From assembly GCA_022385755.1 (NCBI GenBank), contig MU278350.1, forward strand, positions 944,905-1,008,904: 64,000 nt of DNA, written 5' to 3'. The number at the start of each line of letters is the position of its first letter. The stretch's first letter is position 1. The DNA comes from Trametopsis cervina. Taxonomy: Eukaryota; Basidiomycota; Agaricomycetes; Polyporales; Irpicaceae. A program made the translations under genes and the position numbers. Positions 46,490 through 60,537 of this stretch are shown here, in pieces. Under the pieces are notes generated by a model. It was not told where the DNA came from. It saw only the letters and a list, made by a program, of their open reading frames with translations, and made no database searches.

Positions 46490-46890
46490 GTTGTGGCAGA
46501 CGACGGGAACGTCGCAGCAGGTGGACGTTACAAGTAACTGTGTTAGACGCTACAGTTGTGATTGAACCCGTCCTGGTTTGGATCGGTTATCTCTAGTTCC
46601 TACGTCACTCCGGCTCCCGCATCGCATCAAAACCAAAACTTCGAGGAGTACTGTATGACAAGAGATTCTCAAACACCTTGTTCTATGAAAAAGATGTCAT
46701 AAGACTACATGAGTAAATACTCCATCTCATGTATGTCTCACTGCCTGAACGCGATGCACAACAATAAATTTATCAAGAGTAAAACATTGAGACGATGACC
46801 CGAGCTTCCTGATTCGCCCCCGTAAATGTCCGTGGTGTAGGGATGCACCCTTTATTGTACAGTATATTGTATGACTTTTACAGTGCTAAT
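46490..46890. other. Intergenic, MFS promoter and GFA1 3' flank
   Basis: 400 bp between two minus-strand genes. It carries the upstream region of the MFS gene next to 46489 and AT-rich 3' flank of GFA1 next to 46890. Nothing else seen. Confidence 0.5.
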
Positions 46891-49326
<2,436 letters not shown>

Positions 49327-49344
49327 AATGGGTCGTAAGGTGTA

Positions 49345-49398
49345 CTGAAGAGCGGGAGTAGGTCAGATTATCTTGCAGCATGCTAGATTGAAACTTAC
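49345..49398 (-). other. Predicted intron in the GFA1 5' untranslated region
   Basis: On the minus strand a GTAAGT donor follows the bases AT, so that AT plus G forms an upstream ATG, and a TTCAG acceptor lies 18 bases before the GFA1 ATG. The enclosed 54 bp match the size of coding introns in this window. If unspliced, the upstream ATG would open a short frame (ATG TAA, i.e. a minimal start-stop element). This is a motif-based prediction only. Confidence 0.45.
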
Positions 49399-49922
49399 AT
49401 GAAGGGCTACAGTGAAGGATGCGACGTGGTGAGTGGGGAAGTGGGATGTGGATATCAGACCGCGTTCAGTTTAAGAACCTGGTTTCTGAAGAAGCGCCCG
49501 GTCGGTCGGTTATGTCACAGTTCGCTCAATGAGGCAGTATCCCCGTGCACCGCTAATCGAAGAATCAGCTACGCTGTCACAGCGTTGTCACCCCGCGCAA
49601 GGCAATGCTGTCACTCATCACCGCCCTACGTCGGCGCCGGCCATAGGAATTCGCGATCCTCCCGCCGTATCGCACGTTGTGCATAGCGGCGAACATGGCA
49701 GTGCGGGAATCAGCCTACCCGCCTCATAATTTGGGAATCCCGTACACAACACAGCCAGACGCACAGGATATGGTTTGTTCGTGTAATTTAATTGGACCAG
49801 CACTCAGTCTATGGCCATTTATAGCCGTCTACAACACTGGCATATCGTGATATCATCTAGGAGAGCTACCCGGAGCAGCATTCGTCTATATGTCATGAGA
49901 TAATAATATCGAGGAATAGCTC
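49399..49922. other. Intergenic, GFA1 promoter and DHA2 3' flank
   Basis: About 520 bp between two minus-strand genes. Upstream control elements of GFA1 should lie here. The region is GC-rich without a supported gene. Confidence 0.45.
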
Positions 49923-52447
49923 TTAGCTCTTCCGCTCTAAGGTGGATGGAGTATATCCGGCATCTTCAGGCCGTTTTGTGTCGCAGTGGTCGGCTTCCAA
50001 GACGTGTTTCCCGTCTTCATCTCCCACCTGGCTATCTTTCTCCGACGGAGGTTCCTCACGTCCGGCCTCTATATCTTGAGCAGCTCCCTTCATCTTCCTC
50101 TGCTTTATGAACTCTTTACCTTGCCTCTTCAATTCGTTGTCGTCGGCTCGGTTTAAGTCATGTTGTTCGACCAAGAAAACGGCGGCCAAGAATGCCACCA
50201 ACGTGCAAGCGAGCGTGAGATAGAACACGTTCCGGAAGCCTTTGGTGTAAGCTGCTATAACGATTGCCTTCTCTTCCGCCGTCAGCGCGATTTTCGCGGG
50301 GTCGTTGATTATTGTCGGATCGTCCAAAAGCGCGTTGATTTGATCAGTGGTGAGGCCTATAGAGCTGATCACCGTACGCAAGTTGTTGTTCACGATCGAT
50401 GCGGATATGGCGAGGCCGAGGGTCGACCCCATAAGTCGCAAGAAGTTTCGCACTCCTGTGACAACAGCCATCTCTCTGCGGGGTACGGCAGCTTGAGCAG
50501 CCAACAACGAACTACATTGCGGTCCTTTAGCGTCGCCGGACGAGTTTGAACAGTAAAGACGTACGTTTGGAACACAAACCCTGAGGCAAATCCAGCTAGG
50601 ACAAGGTAGCCGATAATCCTCCCGGTGGATGAATGTTCGTCTATGGTGGTTTGCAAACCTTGGGAAACGCTCCAGAGCGCGAATCCAAAGATTATAAGAT
50701 AGCGGTAATGCCCTACATGGCTCACGAATTGACCTGGGCACGGCATAACACTTAGAACAATCGTGATGGAGTAGCACTAGACATACCGGTGGAGAAGACC
50801 ACGAACGGAATAAGCCCGAGGAATGGTACAAGTAGTAGACTCGACTTGACGGGCGAATTTCCACGGACGAGTTGTAGGAATTGGGGCATGTAATATAGGA
50901 TCTATAAAAGCTTGTCTTAAAAAAGCGATGTTGTCTCGAGATCGCTCCACGTACAGAGAAGAATGTCATGCCACTACGGTCGACCATGAGAACAAGAGCA
51001 CACGAGGGACGAAGGGGATTACTTACACCATCATGGTTATAATCAATACTCCGACGACGGTCTTGTTCCTGAAGATGTGGACTACATAGAATGCATGGTC
51101 AGTAAGGGAGGGTAAGGCCTCTGCTGTTTGACCCACCCGGGATGATAGGCAACTTAGCAAACCTTGCTTCCCATATGATGAAGACTACGAAGAAGCCAAC
51201 ACCAAGGAGCAACGTGACAAGCACCGGCGCGGATACCCAAGGGTACGTGGTGCCTCCCCAGTTCAGGCCCAAAAGTAGAAGAACAGAGGCCAAAATGGTG
51301 AGGAGAGAGCCGACATAATCGATCTGGAGGAACTTTCTGCGCAAGTCTCCTCCGACACCTTTCAGTGGCAGAAGCCAGATACCAACGACTATGGCTATCC
51401 CCCCGAGCGGGAGGTTGATCCAGAAAGCCCAACGCCTGTGAGTTGTCCGTGAGATGGGCGCAAAAACGTGAACTGCAGTAGATGTGCTGACCATGTTGTG
51501 TATTCAGAAAAGAGACCGCCGATGACGGGGCCAAACCCGTTGGACAGAGCGATGACCCCCTCGGCTATGCCTTGGTATTTCCCGCGTTCTTTTAACGACA
51601 CAATGTCTGACACACTAACGCATCGCTACGTTAGTCAGTGTATAGAGGCTTCGACAGGTATCGCTAGCGCACATGATGAGAACCATCGTTATAATGGCTG
51701 CGCAAACAAGGTGGTCAGTCTCGATCCAGAGATAGGTATCAATGATATGATACATACCTCCACCGCCAATACCCTGAAGGGCACGAAATATAATTAACTA
51801 GGAGCACGGATGCGTAGGTTAGTATGGATTAGACGAACACATGGAAACTCGGAGCAGTACCTGTAGCATAGTTCTAGCGAGAGCACACGCGAGCGAGAAT
51901 AGTAGGAATATAGCGAGCGAAACCAGCAGGACCTGCTTCCTTCCAAAGACGTCGGACCAGCGGCCGTACAATGGTGTGCAAGCCAAACTAGTAGAACATT
52001 GTCAGACTAGCTTGTCGACGAGCGATACCGTGAATGCTAACCTAGTAAGAAGATACGCAGTCGCAACCCATGAGCTGCTTCTGCCACCGTGTAAATCAGA
52101 AGAGATGCGAGGCAATGCCGTCGCCACACTAGGATGAAATAACTGAGTGTGAAACCATTATTCTGATACAACCACGGATGTGCTTACATGGTTTGATCAA
52201 GGAAAGAACATGCAAGAGCAATGGAAAGGCCAAGGAAAACCATAACAACCTGTCTCGTAGGCAGGAAATTAGTCTGGTCTACGAGGTCTGGTTCGGTTCC
52301 AGGCTTCTCATTTTCTTTCTCTGCATGGTCACTGCTATCAGCGACCTCGATGGCCGTAGCAGTCGGGGTGTGCTCATCGTCCTCTGGAAGTGATGGATCG
52401 GGAGTGAAGGCGACTTGGGAACTGTCAACCTTCTTGATGTGGTCCAT
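49923..52447 (-). CDS. MFS transporter, DHA2 (14-TM drug:H+ antiporter) family
   Basis: Plasma-membrane-type efflux pump. The start at 52447 (MDHIKKVDSSQVAF) was preferred to an ATG 48 bp upstream that adds a non-conserved, Pro/Leu-rich stretch. After an acidic ~60-residue N-terminus, the order of segments is VVMVFLGLSIALACSFLDQT, SSWVATAYLLTSTA-type helix 2, motif A as YGRWSDVFGRKQVLLV, LQGIGGGGIITMVLII, GPVIGGLFSEYTTWRWAFWI, NLPLGGIAIVVGIWLLPL, then five to six more helices including SSTGRIIGYLVLAGFASGFV and VTGVRNFLRLMGSTLGLAIS, and a charged tail (EFIKQRKMKGAAQDIEAGRE). Family members export toxins, azoles or amino acids; the substrate cannot be read here. It contains several ~50-bp introns. 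A link with the terpene synthase 26 kb away is not supported. Confidence 0.9.
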
Positions 52448-53363
52448 GACTGCCAAGAACCGACGGAGCAGGGGGAAAGGTGGGTAACGACTCACTCCCA
52501 GGCATTTCTTCGTCTCAATAAAAGTGATTCCAGACTGTGGAATAGACCCGTCTTATCGTCATGGCCAATCAAGTGACCGTACAGCAGACGGGATAAACGT
52601 CACATCGGCAAGCTCGGCAATTGTATCCCTTACTCGAGAATAGACATCCAAAACACGGTTTATGAGAGGCGACTGAGCATGAGAGTGGGTAGAGCACTGC
52701 AGTTTCGCGACATCAATCGACTTGCAACGTACAAGAGTGCCGAAAGACGTTGTCGAAGACGTGCAAGAGACGTTGCCAGAGACCGTACAAATGATGTACA
52801 GGCTGAACGTGCTTCTTCGAGGGCGCGTTTTGATTCCGTATGGCACAAGTGTAAAGAAAGTATTTTGAATTTTGGCTCGGCGTAAAGTCGCTTGTACTCA
52901 TCCGGGCCGTGAGCTCCGTCGTCCGATAGTATAAGCTTCGGTTTTCGTCGGTCGCTGACTCTGCTTACTGCCCTATCGCATCTATAGCCATCTCCAATTC
53001 TCACTGTGATAGCACATGAGCTTTGCCTTGAAGCCCGCTTTATGTGCCACTGGCGCAATCTGTTGCCTATCCGGGGTCGAATATTCTTCTAAGGCTAAGT
53101 AATAGAAACGCTATAATGTTGTAATGGAGCACAGCGCATGCGTTTCGTGCGATAAAATGTACGTACAGTCCAGAACATCGCAGTGTGGTAGATAACCGAG
53201 GAAGTGCACGAGGACGTGAGATCAAACATGAATTAACCTCTCTTCGAATCAATTCATGACTGTGCCAATATGCTGCTTCCTGATTACAATTACAAAGGGT
53301 ATACTAATCCAATACACTGTGTTCGCTCAATAATAAACCCTCTGTGTCGTTTCATAACCCAAA
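52448..53363. other. Intergenic, DHA2 promoter and LEA-like gene 3' flank
   Basis: About 0.9 kb. Frames on both strands here are short and overlap in several registers without a domain. A CT/GA-skewed stretch just above 52447 fits the DHA2 5' leader. Confidence 0.4.
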
Positions 53364-54155
53364 TTACAAAATTCCGCTACGACCGCCAGGCATCTGACTG
53401 TTGGGTCCAAGTCCCTGACCAGCGGCAGTGCCGAAGTTGCCTCCAAACTCTTGCGCTTGCGCTGCACCGCCGAGAGCTTTATTCGATGGATGGGCACCTG
53501 TACAGAGCAGAAATGAGTTCAATGAAATGTATGGGTCAACGGAAAGCTCTTACCGTGCTGAACGGCCCGTTCGCGTCTCAGAGAGGCCTCATGTTCAAGA
53601 CGTTCAGCCTCGGTGAGCTCCGAATTCTGCGCATTAATCGCGGCTGCTTGTTGCTCCTTCTCGATGCCCTTGGCCTTGAGGGTCGAGCTGTGCAGGATCG
53701 TCCCCACGACCCGCTCGATCTTGCCGGTGGTTGAGCTAGCGTGGCCGGTGCTCTTGCCGTCGCTGAAGTGTTGAACGGGAGCGACGTCGTTGTTCGCAAC
53801 GGTAGTTGCATAGGGATCCGAGTTCATACCTCCGGGGCCCTAAAAACAAATTGAATCAGACAAAGACGTCCCGGCCTATACTATCGGTAGAGCATACCTG
53901 TTGCCCGATTGGCATGTGGGTCATCCCCTGGTCATACGTGCCAGCACCCCCGTGTGTGGGGTGAGCGCGAGTCTCGTATGGCTGCTCTACAGCAGGGTTC
54001 ATCGAAGGGCCAGTGCCAGTGCCGAGAGGACCAACGGCCTGATCAGGGTAGCCAGCGGCGGTTTGGTTATCCGCGACGTTGTGATGCTATGATACGCGTC
54101 AGTGATGTGTCTCTGTCAGACTTGTACATATTAAACATACGTGGTTGAAAGGCAT
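53364..54155 (-). CDS. LEA-like/CsbD-like small hydrophilic protein
   Basis: Four exons: 54141-54155, 53898-54086, 53554-53839 and 53364-53497, encoding 207 residues with all phases consistent. The N-terminal half is Gly/Asn/Gln/Pro-rich and low complexity (MPFNHHHNVADNQTAAGY, PMNPAVEQPY-like, GTYDQGMTHMPIGQQ). The second half is a charged helix with GKIERVVGTILHSSTLKAKG, IEKEQQAAAINAQNSELTEA, ERLEHEASLRRERAVQHGAH. The GK-x-E-x-x-VG-x-x repeat layout recalls basidiomycete stress proteins resembling CsbD/LEA families; the role is inferred, not shown. The end is GGNFGTAAGQGLGPNSQMPG. The 15-nt first exon was deduced from splice sites. Confidence 0.75.
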
Positions 54156-54247
54156 GTTAATATGTGGTTTGTGGGTGGTTGGGTGGTTGTGATTGTGAGG
54201 AGTGAGGAGTATGCGGAAGATATGAGTTGCAGCTCCATGAACGTATG

Positions 54248-54255
54248 TTATTTAT
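54248..54255 (-). promoter_or_regulatory. Candidate TATA box of the LEA-like gene
   Basis: Minus-strand TATAAATA about 93-100 bp upstream of the ATG at 54155, a spacing like that of the GH28 TATA box. Motif and position only. Confidence 0.45.
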
Positions 54256-54593
54256 ACGATCCATTCGAGCAAGCGTTATGCAGTGCTCTATGACGCACTA
54301 AGCAGGTGGGCCATGGTCCGAATAGCCAGAGCGGCCTAAGAACACATGCCAGTGGGTAAGAGAGGAGCGATGGCGTAGTGGGGCTCCATTGGACCCATAC
54401 AGGCACTCATATCCTTATCGGGAAAGCGCATCAACCGATGACTGTTGTGGCGTTCAGACAGTATTGATCCCAAACAGCAGTACAGCACAGTAATAGCACT
54501 AATGTAACTAATGCATAGCAACATGACCATCTAACATAGTCTATAAACGAGACAGCAGTCCTGACCTGTAGATCTCAAACCCAACTTACATTC
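54256..54593. other. Intergenic, LEA-like promoter and SEC2 3' flank
   Basis: About 340 bp between two minus-strand genes, without a supported gene. Confidence 0.45.
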
Positions 54594-57379
54594 TCACCGC
54601 ACCCCGCCGACTCGCGCCCAGAACATCTCTTCCCGCAACTTCATCAGCTCTCGCCAGGTCCGCTCTTCCCAGGTCGCTGTTCCCACGTATACGGCCGAAT
54701 CGATCGCGGTGCCTTTCCCGTCATTCACAGCCTCCGTCACGTCCTCGGGCTGTGATTTGATCGTCAGCTCTTGCTGCGGAGACTCGGCCCTCTGTGGAGC
54801 CTCGACTACCTCGTCACTAGTTGTTTCCTGGCTTGCAGGAGCATGCTGCTCTTGCTGCCCGTTATCGATATTGCCATCTGTCACACCATTCGTTATCGGC
54901 TCTACGCGTTCTTCGCTCTCTTCTTGTGCTTTGCTCTCCGACTCGGGAGGAGACGGGGGAGAGGTTTCGGACACTGTAACATCATGCTTCTCATTGACAG
55001 GCTCGACAAGTTGGGTTTCGGGTGCAGGAGCAGTGATTGGCGGATTCAATCCCATCGACGTTGGCCTAGCGCGACCAGCTGCGCGACGGGGAAGAGGCGG
55101 AGGAACAGCAGCTCCAGCAGGTTGAGTAGAGACTGAGTCCTGGACAGGCGTAGATGCCCTCGACGGCGGACGAGACGTAGTGAACACTGCGTGCACCGGG
55201 GTCGGAGGTCCAGACGGAGGTAGAGGGATCGTAGCTGCATGAGACACATCAAACGTAGGGTGAGCAGGAAGTTCTTCTACGGGAGTTGTAAATTCATCAT
55301 GTAACTCTTCGGGGGGCGAAAGCATGGCAGGTGCGTCGTCGTGGTCTGCGGGGACAGGCTCGGTTTCTTCTTTAATCTCCTCCTCTGGCTGGCTCTGAGG
55401 CGCAGGAGCTGGACTTGCCGTACGTTGTACATTCCTTTTAGGTAGAGGAGGAGGCACTGCGCTTGGAGGGTGAACAGGGGTTGGTGCCGCTATTTCAGAA
55501 GTTACCGCTGAAGTAGCCCCATTTGCAGGCGGGTGACGGCGGGGTGGAGGCGGGGGTGGTGGACCTACACCATTGATGTGGTCGGAGTATGGGCCTGAGT
55601 GTGAAGGATGCCGGGGAGGAGGCGGAGGAGGCATACGTCTTTGAGGTACGGGAGGTTTTGTCTCCTTAGACGACTCCTCCGCGGGTTTGGAAGGCTCTGG
55701 TTTCTCCGGCGGAGCGTTAGTGAGAGAACGAGACATAGTACCCCAAAGAGCACCAATACCCAAACGCGCCTTTTTGACAGGCGTGGCTGGTCTGTCGATG
55801 ATGCCGTTGACATGAGGAGACTCGGGATGAGGAGGCGGGACATATGGCTCGTCTTCCCATATCTTCTCCACGATACTCGTTCGTATGAACGCCCACAAAG
55901 AACAAGTCGTCCGAAGACGCGCGAGACACCATCCAGATGAACAAAGCGGATATATGGTCGCGGTTCGCGTTTGTGCTCCTTGTTGCTGAGACGCAATCGG
56001 CAATGATGGGAGGCCTGACGATGCGGTTGACTCTAGTCTGAATATGTACACCTGCGCGGGTGGCTCAGAAAGGTGGTTTGGGGACGACTGGGTACCTGGT
56101 TGGCCAAAAGGAGCCTGCGATATCGTTTGCAGCGATGTTTTCAGGAATGATGACCCCCAACCCGTTTTTCCAAATGATCCGTTTCGCGTAGGAGAGTGCA
56201 ATCCTTGAGAAGGGTGAGATGAATAAGTGGTATCAAGAATGTTGGTGCCACAGAGGGCACAGGGAATATGGTTACTGGGTGCCGGCCCAGATGTAGCATG
56301 CGCGCTCAGCTCCTCCAAGAGCGTAGCCGTAGACATCGGCTCGACGTTGAGTTGACCACTGTGGATAGCGGAAAGGACGGAACGACGGGTGAGCCAATTT
56401 AGCGACGGGGCAAGGTCCAGACGAACGGTAGGGTCGCTGTGGCAGTCTATCAGGCAAAGTCAATGAAATAAGACAAAGGAGGTACTCACGAGTCTTCCGT
56501 GAGAAGTCTGGATAGGAAGGGCAAGGGGAGCAGCGTAGACATAGCAGGGGCGATTTGCGTCGCGGGACGGATCGTTCGTAGGTGCCCAATGAATTGGATG
56601 TACTCTCCGTACGGCGTATGGATGCTCAAGAAATGGATCTCCGATGCCATCCCACTCTGTGGTGGCCGCTCGACCCATTTTCCCTTTCCTACCAGTAAAC
56701 GCAGATCCTCCATCCTCTTGTCGGTTTGCTCCTTCTCCGCTTGCAGCGACTGCATCTGCACCTGTAACACGCCTACTACTTCTTCAGCACCTCTTAACGC
56801 CCGCTCCGTTTCTGTGACTTTGCGTTCACTCTGCGCCCGCGCAAGACGTGCCTCCGCCACCATGGTGTTCGCTTGACTGAAGAGATTTGCACTCAGGTCG
56901 TCCAGGTCCTTCTCGATCGCCACTCGCGCACTCTCTGCCTCACCGGCCCTGGCAGCTTCCTCGGTGGCCTTCTCCATAAGACGATTGAGCTCCGTAGTGA
57001 CATGATCCTTCTCCACCAAGAGCCCCGTGCTCAAAGCAGACAGGTGCTCCGTTCGCTCAAGTTCCAGCTGGGAGACCTTGAGCGTAGTGTTCCGGAGATT
57101 CGCAGATGTGACATGTAGTTCATCCTCCAGGTCCGATACGCGATCATACGAACGGACAAGCTTGCCGTTCAGCTGCGTAACTTGCGAGAAGAGGTCTTGC
57201 ACCTGCGTTCGAAGAGACTCGATGACCTGCGCCTGCGCATCCGTATCGTGAGCTACAGAACGTCGTTTATGGTTGCCGCTGACACCATTGTGGTCGACTG
57301 TGACTGTCTGGTCGAGGTAGTCAGCTTCTTGGTTGAGTTCATGCATTTCGTCGTCGACATGGTCAGGTGTTGACGCCAT
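54594..57379 (-). CDS. SEC2: SEC2, Rab GDP/GTP exchange factor
   Basis: Exchange factor for the Rab Sec4 (Rab8), directing secretory vesicles to the growing hyphal tip. Two exons, about 56490-57379 and 54594-56436, giving 910 residues. The 53-bp intron ends at CACAG rather than at an earlier TAG because only this keeps the frame. Residues ~55-250 are the parallel coiled coil with the GEF signature LDDLSANLFSQANTMVAEAR. A Cys-rich module follows (HIPCALCGTNI, then SSGWCLARLRTTCSLWAFIR), the second half of which, C..RLR..C..W.FIR, with SIVEKIWEDEPY, is the conserved Sec2 C-terminal block. The ~550-residue remainder is Pro-rich with PPPPPPR runs, Glu-rich patches and an amphipathic end (WEERTWRELMKLREEMFWAR). 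The poly-Pro runs may bind SH3 or profilin partners; that is inference. Confidence 0.88.
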
Positions 57380-58329
57380 GACCGCGCTGCGCTGGCGATA
57401 TCTGTCAGTGCGAATCTTACGGTGGTTGGCGCTGACGTCGCGCTGTGGCTCAGCGTACTCACTGTGTTAGATGAGCTCAGCTACCACCTCTCCCCACCGA
57501 CTGACCAAGTTGCTCGTGTATAGTTAAGAATAAAGGAAATGGTGGCTGTCGAAGGAATAAAGAAAGGTTGCTCCTATACTTATCGGAATTATCGACTTAT
57601 TTTGCGTACAGCTTCACATTTTTTGATCCCCGGTGTGGCCGCCGTTGATCACGTTCACCACCACGTTGAACGTACTGTAGCTCTCCACATACTCAGTATT
57701 GCGAGCTGGGCAGCGTTGAAAACATATCAAAACGGTGTTTGACAAACAACTTTCGTTAGACTTGCAAACCGATGCACTCTCAGGCCCAATGTTCTGCTAC
57801 TGCCTTGCTTGACGTCAACCCAAACGTTCGCTAGGCTATGCTGGCCACTTCCTCAAACTTGTTTGTCTCACTTCCACTTTATAATTAAAGTCCTCTGTTC
57901 TCATGCATCCGACTATCGGCCGCGACCTGCAAACTTGGTGATCTGTCCCTTATCTAAAGGCACCAGTGACATCCTCTGAGTCATGCCGACCGTGACCTCA
58001 TCGCATTCCAGTCCCAATCACGGTGCACCAACGCACTGCGTTATACTGATATCTATCTTCACCCGGGACCGACAGTCGCTAACGTTGATCTCTATGCAAA
58101 CAATGTCACGAATATTGACGCGTAATATTTGCGGGTTGTCTAGCAAAATGAATCAACGAGTCGCGCGTTGATCCTTTCCCCCTTCAACCTTCAGAACAAC
58201 CCATAGATAGATTGAAGGCAACTTAAGCCCGCAAGCGTGCAGGTTCAGTGAGTGATTCGTATTGTGACTGGATTAGTAAGACTTATGAACATATTCTCAA
58301 TAGGATCTTCGTGCTTAGGTTTGCGAACA
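57380..58329. other. Divergent promoter region, SEC2 / beta-lactamase-like gene
   Basis: About 950 bp. No gene is supported. An in-frame ATG at 58252 precedes the chosen start of the beta-lactamase-like gene but adds 26 residues before a good signal peptide. Confidence 0.45.
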
Positions 58330-60386
58330 ATGAGAATGCTACACAACACGGTGACTAAGTGGATATTTCATGGCGGCTTGTTGGTATCTTGCATCTCGGA
58401 GTACGCATGGGCACAGCAACAACATTTCAAGCATTCTACCTTTGAGGCGAATCGTGCAATATCCCCAGCGACGGAAAACGTCATCACACCTTCGTTGCGA
58501 CGGCTCATCCAGGATTTGCGACGCAATGGCTCAATTCCTGGAATATCGCTGGGAATAGTCCACACAGACGGTACAATAGAGACCGAAGGATTCGGGTATA
58601 GAACAGAGGAGGGAGACGCCACGACACCTGACGTGAGTTTTAACATGTCCGTATAACATTTGGAGCCTCATTATCGCGAATAGACATTGTTCAACATAGC
58701 TTCCTCTTCAAAAGCCTTCACCGCTAGTGCCATCGGCATTCTGATAGACGATTTTGCTTCCGGCCGAAACGTGACTCCCCTACCTCCAGGTGTGCCGTAT
58801 TTCGATTGGGACACGAAGGTTCAAGATGTGCTCCCAGACGACTGGCAACTCATGGATGAACATGCCAGCCAGAAAGCTAATTTTCGCGACATATTGTCTC
58901 ATCAGTCGGGACTTCCTGGGTGGGTGGTATCCATATCCTGTGCAGAGAGTTTTCATTGATGGACCATGTCAGCTATGATTACACGTATGCAGGCTCAGAT
59001 TCACCGTTAGATGTAATCCATAGGATGCGCCACCTTCGCCCTACTTTCGAGTTGCGGGAGAGATTCCAGTACAACAATATGGTTAGCTCTTCCCATGCCT
59101 CACCAGCGACACGTACCTCATAGCCAGACTACTTGTCATACAGATGTACATGCTAGTATCGCACGTGGTCACCCTGTACTCCGGCATGTCATTCCCAGAC
59201 TTTGTAAAGAGTAGGATATGGTCCCCCCTAAACCTGACATCTTCGACGTACAACATCACCGAGGCCTTTGCAAGTGGGTTATTGAGCCAGTCATGGACCA
59301 AGGACGGTCGCAGGATCCCAAATCCCCTAACAGATCCGGGTACAGCGTCGATGGCATCCGGGCCTGGAGGCATAATGACAAACGTGATAGATTTGGTGGG
59401 ATTACTTTCTGGGAAGGTGCAACGATAAGCTGCTGACATTGCGTCTTAGACCAAATGGCTTCGCATGCAACTGCAAAACGGCGTCAACCCAACTACCAAT
59501 GCCACTGTCCTTTCTCCAATGACGATCAAAGAAACAACATCTGCTCAATCTATAGTGACACGCAGACCAAGTCTGCCTTATTTCTCTACCATTTGGTATG
59601 GAATGGGATGGAACAGCTTATCGTATCAGGGTCATGAAGTTCGTTTACAAAGTCTTGGTGCACCACATACTGAGTTGACCATCCCGAGTATAGATCATCA
59701 TGCATTCTGGGGCACTACCTGGATTCTCAACCGTGGTCGCTTTCTTGCCTTCGAATGGCATAGGCATTGTCGTGCTAGCCAACGCGGATGAGAAGCATAC
59801 TCAGGAATTGGTCATCCTCTACCGGATTATCGAACACTTATTGTCCCTACCTAAGCTTGCTTCCTCGTATTATGTGTCGCTACTCAGATCGCGAAATGTC
59901 ATACCAAAGATGGACACGGCAGCGCATCCGATACATGACACCGTTTCCGTTCACAGATACACAGGCACTTACACCAATCCGGCTTATCCTACCATTGTTC
60001 TTTGCGACCCACAGTCGTCCCATGCCGATAAAACCTGCACTTCTACTCTCGCCGCATTCCGTGAACTGGAAGACCTCTCATTATCCAACGACACATTGTA
60101 TACCGGCCTACCATCCATGTTTACCACTCATGGCAGGTTCCATCGCACCGCGAACCACACTTTCCAGGTGTACTTCACGACACTCTTCCCTTCCGGATAT
60201 GGCAAGGACACGTCTCCTTTCGAGAACGGTGAGACGGATAATCCCAGTGGAGTCGCAGAATTTGTGATTGAAGATGGTGAGGTCGTCGGATTCGGGATCA
60301 ACTTTGCTGGGAATGATATATCAAAAAGACGGAGGGCTGGTGGGGGCATCAAGGTCACCGCTGAAGCATGGTTCCAGAAAGTCTAG
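58330..60386 (+). CDS. Secreted beta-lactamase-fold serine hydrolase
   Basis: Class C beta-lactamase/penicillin-binding-fold protein, in fungi usually an esterase, lactonase-like enzyme or D-aminopeptidase of unknown substrate. Six exons: 58330-58632, 58684-58919, 58973-59081, 59144-59395, 59450-59638 and 59694-60386, giving 593 residues in continuous phase. The start at 58330 (MRMLHNTVTKWIF) yields a signal peptide ending near EYAWAQ. Active-site motif 1 (SxxK) is SSSK in LFNIASSSKAFTASAIGILI. Motif 2 (YxN) is YNN in RERFQYNNMMYMLVSH. The third region is HSGALPGFSTVVAF, with HSG in place of KTG, usual for esterase-like members. A ~170-residue C-terminal lipocalin-like domain follows (RYTGTYTNPAYPTIVL). 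Potential N-glycosylation sites occur (NATV, NHTF). Convergent with the next gene, 151 bp apart. Confidence 0.88.
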
Positions 60387-60537
60387 TCATTGCTCGTTAT
60401 AACGTAGCGTAGTCGTATGAGATATCTATTGAGTGTGGATCATATTCCCTAGCACTGCCGCAATTAGTAACCACAGATGTTATTCCGTGCCCGATAGCCC
60501 AAATCCAAGCCTCCGTTCCATTCAGTCCTAATCAATG

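Noticed and set aside
54594..56436. Pro-rich region as a separate formin- or verprolin-like gene
   Set aside because: The intron phase joins it to the Sec2 coiled coil, and the Cys-rich block with RLRTTC...EKIWED belongs to the Sec2 family.
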